Part shown: positions 33,801-45,799 of the stretch, one piece after another
Numbering within the stretch: the first letter of the stretch is position 1
How the letters are laid out: each line of letters begins with the position of its first letter
DNA from: Diaporthe sp. PMI_573
Taxonomy: Eukaryota > Ascomycota > Sordariomycetes > Diaporthales > Diaporthaceae
Direction of reading: 5' to 3'
Length of the DNA stretch: 64,000 bases
Assembly (NCBI GenBank): GCA_021399435.1
Contig: JAJTUP010000010.1
Span: forward strand, 682,001-746,000
Position numbers and translations under genes: made by a program
The notes under the pieces: model-generated
The model's database searches: none
Seen by the model: only the letters and a program-made list of their open reading frames with translations
Told to the model about the DNA's origin: nothing

Positions 33801-34902
33801 CCCAGGTCTGCCGGGATGCTGATCAGTATCCGATCATATTGTGCGTGGTATTCATCCGAGGGGGATCCCTGGGGCCGTCCAGCTAGACTGCAGTGAGCAT
33901 CCCCATTCTCATCACACCTCCGAATGCGGTATGGACCCCTAGGTAATCGGCGCGACGACGAGATGACACAAAAGCCTGTCACTTCGGGATGAAGCTTAAA
34001 CCGGAAGATTTAGCCCTGTTCCATGCGGCACCATTAGCCGCGTTGGAATGACGCCAGAACACATGATTTTGAGCACAGCGCATCTCCAGCATCCACTAGC
34101 TCAAAGAGCCTTCCAGCCAACCAGGGCACCGTAGTGTGTTGCAGCGTTGACCCGATGAGAACCGGCATGGGGGCGTCAACCGAACAAGTGATGGGCTATA
34201 CAACCGCCTTTATCCCACATCCCGAGGCTCGGCCCGCCATGTGGTTTCAGACGACAGGAGAATACTTAACAGGGCCTATCCCACGGCGCTTGGCACAAAT
34301 AGGTGGGTATTGCTGCTTCAGACCACACGGGGGAGATTCTTGGCAGTACCTATCATGGAAGACACCTCTTTGTCGAAACTGCCATTCATGATCTGCACGT
34401 CACAAGAAGAGGGGGCCCGATGGGATGGCAGACTCTGCAGCCCCCAATAGGAGCCCCCCCTTCCAAGTATAGAACCCGCTCCAGAGAGGGGATCCCCTCC
34501 GGACGGGCCACCCTGAACCTGGGGCTGATGAACGGCGGATGCCCGCCGCGGTGGGGACGTTTCGTTCCCTGGCTGGCCCTGCTTCAGCCACCGATGGACA
34601 AGCGACGTTGCTGGCTGGGCGACATTATGGGCAGACTGACGAGGTCTATGCTGCTTGGGCCTTGTCTTGGGGGCGAACTTGAGTGAGGTAAATAGTAGGC
34701 CTTGGTTGCTCCCAAAGCCGCCGGCGCATGACAGCCTCAAGTAGTTGTTCTCATTCTCGTGCAGTCACTTTATTCTTCATTGTAGTTTATACCCGCGCTG
34801 GCGTTGTTTATGTTCTGTCATTAGCCCCGGAGGCTTTATACGGCCCTACAAGTTTAATACACCTCACCCCTTTACAGACTACGGAGAAACGAAACTATCA
34901 AA
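30890..34902. other. 4-kb gene-poor region
   Basis: Contains repeat copy B and a tandem 15-mer. Longer frames (for example 32789-33256, +) lack conserved motifs, introns or a credible start context. I see no supported gene. The right end is the promoter of the fusion oxygenase gene. Confidence 0.5.
31020..31480. repeat. Decayed dispersed repeat, copy B
   Basis: Contains CTCGCTACCGTTGTTTTGGCA near 31081 and GTAGCAATGAAGCTC near 31352, then GATCAGGAAACCAAGAAG and GATTGCTCAAGAGCATA near 31455. These are in the same order and direction as copy A at 26630-27100. Its first 30 bp are two tandem copies of CTGCTTGCCACCCAC. Confidence 0.6.
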
Positions 34903-37900
34903 ATGTCAGAGCGATCTTGCCCAGTATCAAAATCGGTGGCCGGGCGGTGCCCAGCAGCACGAGGTCGGACGAGCAGGAGCAGCAGCAGAGTTGGACCGAG
35001 AGGATGCTCATTCTCAGGATACTGCCAGCCTGGAGATTTGCGGACAGCCTTTGAAATCCCGCCAGGCGTCGACTCGGAAGAGTGGCTGAGAGCAAGGTGG
35101 GCTTGACACCACACCACGGACGATTGAAGGAGTGTACTGATCCACATATGTCTTCTCACAGAGAACGCAAGGCTATCAACGCCCTGCTCTTCCCAGACGC
35201 ACACGCCCAGGACCTGAACAGGTTCGCCAAGGACAACATCGACACGCTCCCGCCGAGCGAGAAGGACGTCCTAGCTGCAGCCCTCGGCGCACCGGCACGC
35301 CAGGTAATCATCCGAGCGGGGCAGGTCGGACCAAGCTCAGGGTGGCGAGATGGGTTCCTCACAGCCGAGTACGGCTTCGTCCCTCCGGACTCGCTCGACT
35401 CATCCGTGGCGGCACTGGCCAACTCACCGGGAAGGATATGGTCGGATCTGTGCGAGCGGATGCCAGGCTGCGTGGCACGGGGGCGAGTGCGGGATTCCTG
35501 TGCCGCCCTGCCCGTCGTAGAGGCCACGGAGGATATCATCCCGGATGATGCCCTGTGGGCGGCACTGGTGGCCCTTGGCATGCTGTGCTCGATCTGCCGG
35601 TACGAGGACAAGCACGATGGCCACGAGGGCGTCACCCTCACCAACTCCAACAGGCCCAAGGTGGAACTGAGTGACGACGTTATCGAGGAGGTGAAAGGGC
35701 TGCCCCGGAGCATCGGCCTCGCATACTTCCAGGTCTCGAAGCGCATGGGCCGGCCAATCCCTCACCGTAAGCATAATTTCTTCTCCTTTCACAGATCCCC
35801 ATCTTTCATATTTTGAAATGCTCCAGAATACATCACTTTAGACTCCGTAGCAGGTGACTAACACGTATCAGTGACGTTTGTCGACCAGTCGAGTTACAAT
35901 ATGAAGATCCGAGACCACAACTCGATGCACCCGTACGTGGCCCGCTTCGAAAACATGGAGATGAGGTGGCCCATGTTCGGCGACCAGGCAGAGATGGCCT
36001 TCCTCAAGGGCGTGGCCGACACCTCGGCCAGCTTCCAGCACGGGCCGGACGCCATCGCCGCGTGCCAGGAGTGCGTCATGAACCGGGATATCGAGGGCCT
36101 GCTGAGGGAGATGATCAGGCTGAAGGAGATCCTGGAGATGATGCCCAACGCCTTCCACACCATCAGCCCCAACCCCATGTCGGGGGACAACTACGTGCCG
36201 GCCAACGAGTGGGTGCGGTGGGCCAAGTTCTCAGCGCCACTCTCGAAGCGATGCCCAGCCTCGAGCGGGCTGCAGTTCCCGCCGTACCTGTTGATGGACG
36301 CCTTCCTCGGCCGCAAGAAGTACGACTCATTCCTTGGCGCGGAGGGGATCCACCTCCGGGCCTGGGAGCCCTCGAACCTGCGGGCCTTCATCGCCGCCGT
36401 CGAGGGCTACTACTCTGTCCCGGAGTTCGTCATGAAGTCCGGCGACCCGAGGCTGATGGGCGTGCTGGACGGCATCGTCGAGGCCTACACGGGCGAGAGG
36501 GGATTCATGGGCGTACACAGGTACAAGGTGTTCGGCATCCTCGAGGTCGCGGGCAAGACGGGCCGGACGGAGACCAACGGCGCCTCCGGCGCTGCGGACG
36601 CGGGCCGGCCGTGGGAGGAGACGCACAAGCAGTTCTCCGAGGCCATGAAGGAGCGCCTGGAGCCGTACCGCACTGACGTCTCGGTCGAGCCGCACGAGAT
36701 GCGCGGCAGCTTCGCCGAGTGCAGGTACAAGGCCAAGATCCTGGGGAGGTCGTTTGTCGACAATGACCCGGATAGGGGTATCGCGATGGTGACGCTGGAT
36801 ATTCAGGACACGGGCATCACGTTCCAGCCTGGCGACCGGCTCGCGGTGATGCCTCTCAACAGCTGGGAGGAGTGTGCCAAGGTCGCCGCCTCGCTCGGGC
36901 TGGACGAGATGCTCAACGTCCAGGTCCCCATAAACAAGGACTGGGCCCGGTTTGCCGACCACCTGGGATCGGTATCAAGATCCCCGAGAGGGCCGATCAC
37001 GGTGCAAGACATCCTCCGAAGGGGCCATCTCGCACCACTCACTCAGGAACTTGTCTTGAGGATCCACTCCATGCTAAGAGCATCGTCCAACACAGCCCTA
37101 CAGGTCCTGGCCACAGATGAGTGGCCCGTCCGAGGATCCTTGGGAGACCTGCTCCAGTCCGCCGTGCAAGATACACCACAGGCAGTCTGGGACTCGGCCT
37201 TCAACCTGCATGATCTTTCGTGGTTGTGTGAGCTCGTGCCGGTCGAGATGCCGCGCACCTACTCCATCTCAAGCTTCCCCGACGAGCTGCTGCCCAGCAC
37301 TGTCGACCTGAGCGTCTCCCGGTCCGAGTACATGCTCAGTTCCACCTTTGCTGGTGACTCCAAGATCAAGAGATCTGGCGTTAGCAGTGGCTTCCTCAAT
37401 CCCATCGTCGCATCCAACGATGAGATGATCCCAATCGAGGAGGACATCCTCATCGGTGTCTCGCGCCCTCAGGCATTCCAGCTCCCGTTGAGTGGCGCAT
37501 CGCCCTGTGCCTTCTTCGCGGGCGGCAGCGGTATTGCACCTTTCCGTAGCTTCTGGCAGTCCCGCATCCAGAGCGGCGCGGTTGGCCGCAACATCCTGTA
37601 TCTTGGTGTTCAGTCGCGGGACAAGTTTTGCTACGAGCACGAGTTGCGCCAGAATGTCAACGAGGGGCAGATGGAGGTTCATGTGGCCTTCTCCCGCGAC
37701 TCGAGGGGCCTGGCTATGCAGGGCCGCGAGCTGGTCGAGAAGACGACGCCGCCCCGGTATATCGACACCCTGATCACCGAGCAGGGCTCGACCATTTGCG
37801 ACCTGGTCATGAGCAAGAAGCACGGCGGCCTTGGTGGTTACCTGTACGTGTGCGGGTCTGTGGCCGTATTCGACTCCGTCATGAAAGGTATACGACAGGC

Positions 37901-39830
37901 CATTTACAACCACCGCACGTCGACGTTGGACTCGGCAGAGGAACTCATCAACGCTGCTTTTGCCGAGCGCCGTTTCATGTTGGACGTCTTCATGACTCCC
38001 AAGCCACTCCCTTGCAACCTCCCTACCATCCCGCTCTCACAGCTCGCAATCAACACGGGCCACAGGGACGCGTCGAGGATCTGGATCGGTGTGCACGGCA
38101 AGGTATACGATGTGACAGACTTTTGCCCGATGCACCCAGGTGGAACGCTCATCATCAAATCCAACGCTGGGGTCGACTGCTCGCAGTCCTTCGACAACCT
38201 CGCCCACACCACCAACCCGGAGGTATCGTCGCTCCTGACCAAGTACTTCATCGGCCATCTTACTCCCAAGCCAGACTTCCACGGCAACGACGACCTGGAC
38301 ATGCTGTACGATCTGTGGTCATCGTACCTCCGAACATGTGTCGAGAACCTCGTGGCGCACCAAATGGAAATGAATGCCATGGTCTCAAACCACACCCTAG
38401 ACCCATCCAAGTGGTGGTACCAGGGACCGGGACTCCTGAATATCAAGGGCGTGCGGTCCTTCTACCAGTACCAATCCCGTCTCCTGCAGACCGGATTCAG
38501 TGCCCTGTTCGGCTCCAAGTTCCAGGAGCTGATCCTCAAGCTGTCCTTCAGCCTCGCCAACGCATCCTCAGCAGGGCCATCAACCAACCTGCCCGACGTC
38601 CTAGGCGTCGTAGCCCGGGCCAAGACATCCAGCAGTGCGATCAAGACATCAAAGGAGATCGCCCGCGTAGGCGAGTTCGTGGGCAACAGCGAGGAAGCCC
38701 GCTTCCACGAGCGCGGGATCATCGACTACGCCAGCAAGTCGGTGGAGCTGGACATCAGCCTTCTCGAGGACGTGCGGGCCGAGGCGTGCGCGGGCATGGA
38801 CGCCTTCGACGCGCTCATGACGCAGGACGCAGAGAACCCCGAGGACAGGGTCGTGGCGCTGGCGACGTTCCTGATGCAGCTGCTCGAGCGCGTGGCCAAG
38901 CGCCTAGAGATCTTCTACGCCAACCTCGCCCAGTACTCGGTCTACCAGCCCACCATCGAGCGGAACCCGGCCCGCACGCGCTGGCGCCTCGTCCGGTCGA
39001 GCGTCAGGGACGGGTCCTTCTTCGTGCTCACGCAGAACCTCAGCATGAACAACCCCGCCACTGCCGCTTCGTCGTCTGCGATGACGGCGGCGTCGGCCAG
39101 GCCTGTGTTCCAGACCAACATCGACTTTGACCGCGTCATGAGCCAGGTGCGGCAGGGTCTGGGCGCGAATCTCCCCCATATTCAGCAGCAGCAGGCCAAG
39201 GCGACGCCCAGCGCGATAGATGCGGCACGTGGGAGGGCGCCTCCCAACGCAACCAGCGCGTTCGAGTCATACGAGAACGGCGGCGCCCTTACGCGGATGA
39301 GCTCCTTCATCGACAAGAACATGCGGTCCATCCGGCGACTTTCCAGGATGCCAACCGTCATGCCACCCAACCTGAGCAGCTTCGCAGAAGGGGGCCTTCA
39401 TGGTCCTAACGGGCTTGGGATCGCGGGCATGCCACCCGGAGGAGGGCTACATCCCACGCCGCCGAGCAGCAGGGGCTCAAGCGTCGACGGGCGCGACGCG
39501 CGAGGCAGGATGATGAATGGCATGGGCCCGGGGCCGAGCATGCCGCCCTCGCCGCCGATGGACGCCACGACGGCCATCACGGCCATGATGGGCAAGTTCC
39601 ATGGGCGCAAGAGGAGCACCGTGTCTGCGTCGGGTGGTGGTATGAGCCCCCCTTTGCAGCGGAGCACAATGGCCGGACCGCCGATGAGCCCCGGCGGCGG
39701 CCATGTGATGATGAGGTCGAGGGCGCCTTCTGTGCAGAGCGTCAGGGCTGGGTCGCTGAAGTCTTTTAAGCTTAGCGAGAGGGTGCACTCGTATGGGCAG
39801 GCAGAGAAGAGGGTTGCGCCAACTTTTTGA
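34903..39830 (+). CDS. IDO-like dioxygenase / FAD-NADPH reductase / cytochrome b5 fusion
   Basis: Three exons: 34903-35096, 35162-35766 and 35872-39830, giving 1585 aa. Exon 1 starts MSERSCPVSK and splices in frame into ARERKAINALLFP. Without that exon the start would be the ATG at 35148.

Residues about 85-520 read like an indoleamine 2,3-dioxygenase fold: LPRSIGLAY, ENMEMRWPMFGD, SVPEFVMKSGDPRL, then GFMGVHRYKVFGILEV with the likely proximal heme ligand His482. Residues about 540-970 are a P450-reductase/FNR module: FQPGDRLAVMP, RTYSISSFP (FAD), FFAGGSGIAPFRSF, GGYLYVCGS (NADPH) and terminal RFMLDVF. No flavodoxin/FMN domain is present. Residues about 1000-1062 are cytochrome b5 with both heme ligands, H1021 (HPGG) and H1045. 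A helical, then Met/Gly/Pro-rich basic tail of ~500 residues ends the protein.

An NADPH-FAD-b5-heme chain in one polypeptide is the natural inference. The substrate is unknown; tryptophan or another indole is suggested only by the IDO-like fold. Confidence 0.85.
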
Positions 39831-40318
39831 TGTATTCTTCGGGATGGCTGTACCGGTATGGCGCAAAAAACAAAAGAATTTGGTCTTATAGGCACTGGTA
39901 GAATTGTCATGAAAGGCGTCAGGCAGAATTTCAAGAAATCACCATGGAGTGCCACAATTGACATGCAAGGCTTGGATACATGTGCACTGTTCGAAAATCT
40001 TTTGCTTCGCCCTAAATCAAACCTCGAGCACTTGGAAAAAAGGAAATCATGTCAAAGTGGCGAAGACATGCCATGCTGATTTTTTAGCCGACGGCCTGTA
40101 TCCGGTCGAACATCACGTTGGCAACTTGCAAAACATCTGAAACGATCTGATTAAACTGAAAGCTCAGCAAACCCCACTCGCATGTAATAAGCATCCGCTT
40201 CAAGTAAAAAAATCAAGACCCGGTATTTGGAGAGCCAGAAAGAGCCAGCGTTTCATATGAGCCATAACCCCACGGGCTTAAAACATAATGGTTGAGCACG
40301 CTGACCATCTGCGTTTCT
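39831..40318. other. Intergenic region
   Basis: 3' flanks of two convergent units. No gene seen. Confidence 0.5.
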
Positions 40319-42123
40319 TCACACATTCGAAACAGTTGCCTGCTTTGTGGTACGTTTTCGGAGCAGCGACTTCCAGCGATTCTGCTCCTTCTCGGGGATT
40401 TTTTGCTTGTGATCGAGAGCTGTCTGGTTGGCTACTTCACGCCTGTCGTGTGCCGGTGCATCTTGAATCGTTCTCCTTGACTTGAGGCGCGATAGATAGT
40501 CACCGATGTCGTTCACAAAGAAGGCGATGAGTACTAGCGGGAGCGAGACAGCAATAGTCATGCCGACTTGGTGGGTGGTTAGATACATACTGGCAAGTTA
40601 TTCCGAGCACAAGAGAGATATAAATCACTTACCCAACCATGAGAATGCCCACCGTGGGGTATAGGAGAGGTCTCCCTGGTCATTATGTGGGAATACGGTA
40701 ATGTCTAATGCAAACAGGGAACTCAAGAACGTGATGGGTAGGTACAAGCATTGTCAGGAACCGTCAATTAAGACCGTTTTTGATCTCAAGAATGGGCTTG
40801 GGTGCTGCTGCTCACAAATATAATGATCACTACCGTAAAGACCATGATCGTACGCCCTTGCCTTGTGATGTCTTCAGAAGCCTGGCGAGCCCACATCGCT
40901 TCGGTCAGATTGGCATGCTTCTGGCGGAGATCCAAAAGTCGATTAATCTGTGAAGACAAATTTAGGTCATTAATTCCAGAGCGACTCCAGGGCTGGACCT
41001 CCGTAATACCACGGTTCAGAAATAGATCCACATTATTCGAAACCTGGTTCGCGGTCTCGACGAGTGTGTCCACGTCACCAAACCTGTTGTCGATTCCTCT
41101 GTCCAGTCCTCGTCCACATCACATTCAGTATCTAGCAAGGTCGCTCTGCCGAAGAAGGAGGATGACAGTCTTTTCACTACTGGCACGCCACCTTGGATCG
41201 TAGAAAGCACATGCACATTCTAGGGGGCGGTGGATGCTCCCATGAATTGCGCATACTCAGAGTCTTGGAAATAGGTGGCTCGTGATAGGCTTCGTCATGA
41301 AGCAATAGGTTCTCGATCACAGCCCACATACCGGCCTGTGCCGCATGGTGTAAAGCTATGTTTCCTGTGCGACTGACACCCTTGATAGGAGCAGAGTGCT
41401 GCAGAAGCAGCATCGCCACTTCAGAATAGTCATCCCCGAGGCGCATGATGTTGTAGAGCAGTGTTCCTCCGTTTTGATATTCTGTCAAAATGGCCTCTGT
41501 CTTCGGATATCGAAGAATCTAGAGGAGACAATCGATGCATTTTTGCACACATACTTTAGTCAACAGAGGGCGCTGGCAGTATTCGGTCTCCTGCAATGCT
41601 TGTTCCTCCCCCATGCTCTTCAGAAGTGTCAGGGCTGTGGCGTCTCTGTTTTGACCTCGCTCTCCGAAAGTGCACTCGCTGTCCAAATGCTGACTCCAAC
41701 GGTCTCAGCCCGTCGCGATCTTTGACCGTGACCTTTGCTCCATGTTTTAATAATGTTTCGACCACCTCATAGTGGCCCGTCTTGGCAGCAGTGTGCAGCG
41801 CCGTCTCGGATCCATGGGTGGTCGACTGTATGTCTGCTCCGTTCTTCAACAAAGCCTCAACTACCGCCGTGTGTCCGTTTTCCGCAGCAACGTGAAGTGG
41901 CGTCTCGCCCGAGCTCGTAGTGGCTTGGATGTCTGCCTGATGATGCAGAATCAACGAGCATACCTCATCCAGCTTACCACTTTTTGCTGCATCATGCAGA
42001 GGGGTTGATTCTGACCCACCAAAATAATGGGAGCGCCGCGTCCGGTGGTCTGCTCAGCGGTGTCGTATCATAATATACCTCTATCTCGGGATAATTCCTA
42101 TAATCAAGGCTTTCGAGATCCAT
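40319..42123 (-). pseudogene. Ankyrin-repeat/CorA-like membrane protein, broken
   Basis: Read leftward, an ATG at 42123 (MDLESLDYRNYPEIEVYY) opens a frame. It must shift to reach the ankyrin repeats (ESTPLHDAAKSG, ETPLHVAAENGHTAVVEALL, ETALHTAAKTGHYEVVETLL). It shifts again near 41700 to reach HLDSECTFGERGQ, continues through another ankyrin segment, and shifts again before FGDVDTLVETANQVSNN. The end has a CorA-like coiled region and membrane segments (GRTIMVFTVVIIIF, then ITFLSSLFALDITVF, MTIAVSLPLVLIAFFVND). The acceptor between the first two membrane segments has no AG where one is needed. Parts joined in order resemble fungal ankyrin-CorA fusion proteins. With at least three frame breaks I call it a pseudogene; an error-rich assembly is the alternative. 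Confidence 0.7.
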
Positions 42124-43185
42124 ACTGTCGTCACTTCGGGAGTGGGCAGTGATCGATATGACGTGGAAACTAGAAGAAGTCCGCGCCGCGAGGACTCATA
42201 GAGTTCGTGCCACCCGAATCTAGGCCAAGTGGTGCAGGGAGAAAAGAATCTCGACTTGGGGGCTGAGGCCTGCAGCTCCCAGCCCCGTCCTTCCCTTCAT
42301 CCCACCCACTCAACACAAGCACCCCGCTCACTCATCTGCTGTGTCACCACGCATGAAAAAGTACTATAGTAGGTCCACATGTGTACATTGACTTCCATCA
42401 ATAAGCACTTCAATATGCAATCAATTGATATGGTCATTGACAAGCAATGACGAGGTATGCAGTTATACGGAATGAAAAGCGGGATGGGGCCGTTTGGAAG
42501 AATGGCTTGAGAGACCTCGACCACTGCCCGAATATCTTTCAATTTTTTTGTCCAAAAGTTTTGTCCAAAAGTTTTGTCCAAAAAATTACAGTCACAATTG
42601 CAAATTTGTAAATGAATTCACCCTTACACTACGGGGCTCCATTCCTGAATGGGTGCCGCGGGCACCGGAGACGATTGTGTGCGTTGCTGCGTCCTGATCG
42701 TGGCGTCAGAACCCAATGGTCCGAGGCAGTGCTTCTCGTGGAGCGGCCACACTGCAGCACGAAACGCAGCGCAGACTGCAGCACTACCTATGTCAAAATG
42801 TTTACCCGGAAGATTCACCTCATACTGTGCTGATCATCTTGTGCAAGACGAAGGGCATGTAGACTACAGTGTTCTAGAATTTGGGCGAGTCTTGGCAGAA
42901 CTCTATCTCACGGACCCATAATTCGAGTCCTCTCAGCCCAATCAGCGCCGTTCCCACGCCATTGGAATAGCCTCGGCTCACATCAGTCAAGATCCGCTGT
43001 CATGTTTCACCCCTCACCGTCAACCGCTCTAGATACAAGATACATCCGAATAGACTACAAGGCTGCCATTGCGAATGGGTTACATGAGCCAATGACATCT
43101 TCCTTCACGATTTCAACGTCACACGAACACTTTCACCCCTACCTCCAGACCCCACCATTCAAGAGTCCCAGTAATTGCTTCGGAC
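42124..43185. other. Intergenic region
   Basis: Contains a 13-bp tandem repeat (42546-42584). No gene recognised. Confidence 0.5.
42546..42584. repeat. Three tandem copies of a 13-bp unit
   Basis: Unit TTTTGTCCAAAAG, with the third copy ending in AA instead of AG. Each unit is nearly palindromic (TTTTG...CAAAA). Confidence 0.8.
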
Positions 43186-43782
43186 ATGGCCTCCTCGAAC
43201 CGCCAACAACCAGCAAACGACGATGTCCAGCACTTCAAATCAATACCATGGTGCTTGAAGCACCTAGAGCCCCCGGCCACAGATCTCATCATCTCAAAAG
43301 CATACAGCCGGACCCGAAAGCCCGACACGGAGGACACCCTCTTCTCGATTACCATCAATAGCCCCTCCACCCTCTCACACTTCATCCTCTTCTACCCGCG
43401 CCCGTCAAACCCGCGCGTCGTTCTCCCCGAGATCAAGGGGCTGATCACGTTGGGCAACGACCTCGACGGGCACCCGGGCGTCTGCCACGGCGGGATAGTG
43501 GCCACCATCTTTGACGAGGTGCTGGGGTATGCCGCGCCTGCGAGCAGGCTTACCGGGGAGAAACAGGTTCCGACGGGGGCACCGGTGCCGTCGTATGTGA
43601 CCGCTTACCTGAACACGACGTATCTCAGGCCCGTCAGGACGCCTGGGACTATCTTAGTTGTGGCGAGGACGGTCAGGTCGGAGGGGAGGAAGATCTGGGT
43701 CGAGGCCTATATGGAGGACGGGGAGGGTGAGAAGCTGGCGAAGGCGGAGGCTTTGTTTGTGGAGACCAAGTTGAAACTATAG
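43186..43782 (+). CDS. Hotdog-fold thioesterase family protein (4HBT)
   Basis: Single exon, 198 aa, start MASSNRQQPAND. The hotdog helix region reads HPGVCHGGIVATIFDEVLGYAA, the hallmark of the PaaI/4HBT-type thioesterase superfamily: a His-Gly-Gly turn followed by a helix with an acidic residue. The strand pattern YVTAYLNTTYLRPVRTPGTI follows. Members usually hydrolyse acyl-CoA thioesters, and many fungal copies of this length are uncharacterised. There is no targeting peptide. Substrate unknown. Confidence 0.88.
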   Translation: MASSNRQQPANDDVQHFKSIPWCLKHLEPPATDLIISKAYSRTRKPDTEDTLFSITINSPSTLSHFILFYPRPSNPRVVLPEIKGLITLGNDLDGHPGVCHGGIVATIFDEVLGYAAPASRLTGEKQVPTGAPVPSYVTAYLNTTYLRPVRTPGTILVVARTVRSEGRKIWVEAYMEDGEGEKLAKAEALFVETKLKL

Positions 43783-44053
43783 AGGCCCCACGTATTTTCA
43801 CGTCAGCCCGGGTAATGAGGCAAGAGTTTGGGGTGGGGCTTCTGATAGAGGATGTGCCCTCAGGGAAGACTAGACGGGCCGCGGACTGGCTAGATGAAGA
43901 TGCGCGATACGAGAGCGCCGCAGTTGGGTGCTTGCATTGGTCTTGATGATACTGAACCCTGTTCGAAATATTACGTGAGAGCATAGAACAAATGGTAGAA
44001 CAAACTTTTTAGTTAACAAAACGCTAATGGGTATATCATTAACACGCTCGCTA

Positions 44054-45799
44054 CTAATAAGCATAGCCCCGGGGGCGAGACTGGCCAGTATATGTCCTGT
44101 TCATGGGCCGTCTCAGGCTCGCACTGGGCCTTCTTGCACTTTCTACCGGCACAGGTTCTTGTAAACGTTCACCATTCCCATACCCAACCATAGTCTTCAT
44201 GGCACCAGTCCAGCCCAGCTCCTGTCTCTTATATGCCCTCGCCGGCCGGCCGTCCTGTGGCCTCTGGATGACCACCGTAGGGAAGGTCTCAACACCCTCC
44301 TCCATCAAATCACCAGGCCCGCCCGTATTACTGCTACCAAGCAGGGGCTTCGGCTCAACAGTGCCGTCATCATCGACAACCCCCGCAGACTGGCCCGCCT
44401 GCTCCTCCATCTTGGCCTCATCCGCAGCGACCTCGATCCACACGGTAGCCTTGCGGATAGAATCGGCATAGATGAACAGCAGCGCGAGAACCGTCAGCGG
44501 CGCGCACGCGACCCAAAACACCCAGAACAAGTTGCCGGTCGGGCCGAACGGGTCACTCATGGACAGGATAGACGGGACGATCGTAAACGGCAGCAGGATA
44601 CCACCAAGGTATGAGATCCTGTCCAGGCCCCTCGAGTTCTCGTCCTTCTCGCCCGGCGCGAGCGCCCGCTTTGGGTTGGTTCCCGCCTGGATGGAGCGGA
44701 ACTCCTCGGCGATGGCGCGGGCACCCCCCGCCGCCACGGTAGCGAGGTCGACGCGGCGCGCGTTGCGGTCCAGCAGCCCTTCCCACTCCGTCGCGGTGAT
44801 GGGCATCGGCAGGCCCCAGCGGGTGAGGTACCGCGTGATGTTGAGGTTGTGCTCGACCGCGAGCTGGACCCGCCACGCGAGCGAGAGGACGTGCGCCGGG
44901 TGGGCCTCCGGGTCGATGAGGGGGGACTCGAAGTAGGCGAGCCAGTGCGTGTAGACGAGCTCCGAGAGAAGGGCGCGGATCCCGTGGCGCATCTGCTCCG
45001 GGTCCCGCATGGCCTCCTGCAGGATTATCTCGAGGCTGGCGTGGTGCTCGTCGACGCTCTCGTCGTCCCGGCTGCCCGTGTTGTCCGGCGCTACTGCGTG
45101 CAACGCGACCATTGTCGTCTGCTTGCGCATGAGGGGGTCTGATCCCGCCCACGGTGGATCCTCGAGGAACAAGACTGAACATGGGGTTAATACGGCTGTG
45201 GCTGCAAGAGTGAGATGTGATTAATATCACTTACCACCGTCATTCTCGCCATTGAGCCACAGCGATGCCCGACAAAACATGACAGCATCGGCACTCTCAT
45301 CCGAAAGCGGATATGCAGGCAACTCAGCCTGTGCTCCTTCCTTCGCCTCGGCGTTGCCGCCACTGGTCTTGCCGTAGGAGCACAGCTCAGGGTACTCGAA
45401 GCACGCCCAGCGGTCCCCGGGCCGGCGGTGGATCGGCGAATACCTCCGGCGTTGGGCGTGCGCCTTGATGAACAGCGGGTCGATGGCGAGGGCGCGCTGT
45501 AGCAAGCCGACGTACTGATGGGGGTTGCCGTGGACAACAAACAGGCGTTTGAGCGAGTCGTTGAGGCGCTCGCAGTTGGCCGGGCTGAGCTCCGTGGCGA
45601 TGTCATCCGCCGTCCGTAGGAACCGCACCCTGCGCTGTTGCGGGCTCCATTCTATCACGTACGCCGGCAGCGATTCGATGTTGGCCGCCTGCTGCGATGA
45701 GCCAGACACGGTCTTTGAGAGCGTGGTCATGGATGCGTTGGAGATCGTCGTGGCTTTTACTGCAGCGCCCTTCTCGCTGATGGACAGGTGTGTGTCCAT
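44054..45799 (-). CDS. CorA-like fungal membrane protein
   Basis: Two exons, 45799-45235 and 45201-44054 (33-34 nt intron, GT-AG, in frame), giving 570 aa. The frame is open upstream of the ATG at 45799, but only with a non-ATG start. The N-terminal soluble part carries the fungal motifs AHAQRRRYSPIHRR and WACFEYPEL and, further on, AVMFCRASLWL. The middle is helical (LLSELVYTHWLAYFE). Two hydrophobic segments near residues 420-480 (ILLPFTIVPSILSM and LFWVFWVACAPLTVLALLFIYA) are spaced as in CorA-like proteins, but the canonical GMN signature is absent. The tail is polar and Pro/Arg-rich. Transport is therefore unproven. The very short intron deserves transcript support. Confidence 0.75.

Noticed and set aside
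37628..39130. Long open frame (500 codons) inside the fusion oxygenase
   Set aside because: Shadow frame of a GC-rich coding exon; Arg/Pro/Gly-rich with no motif, while the true frame shows FAD, NADPH and b5 motifs.
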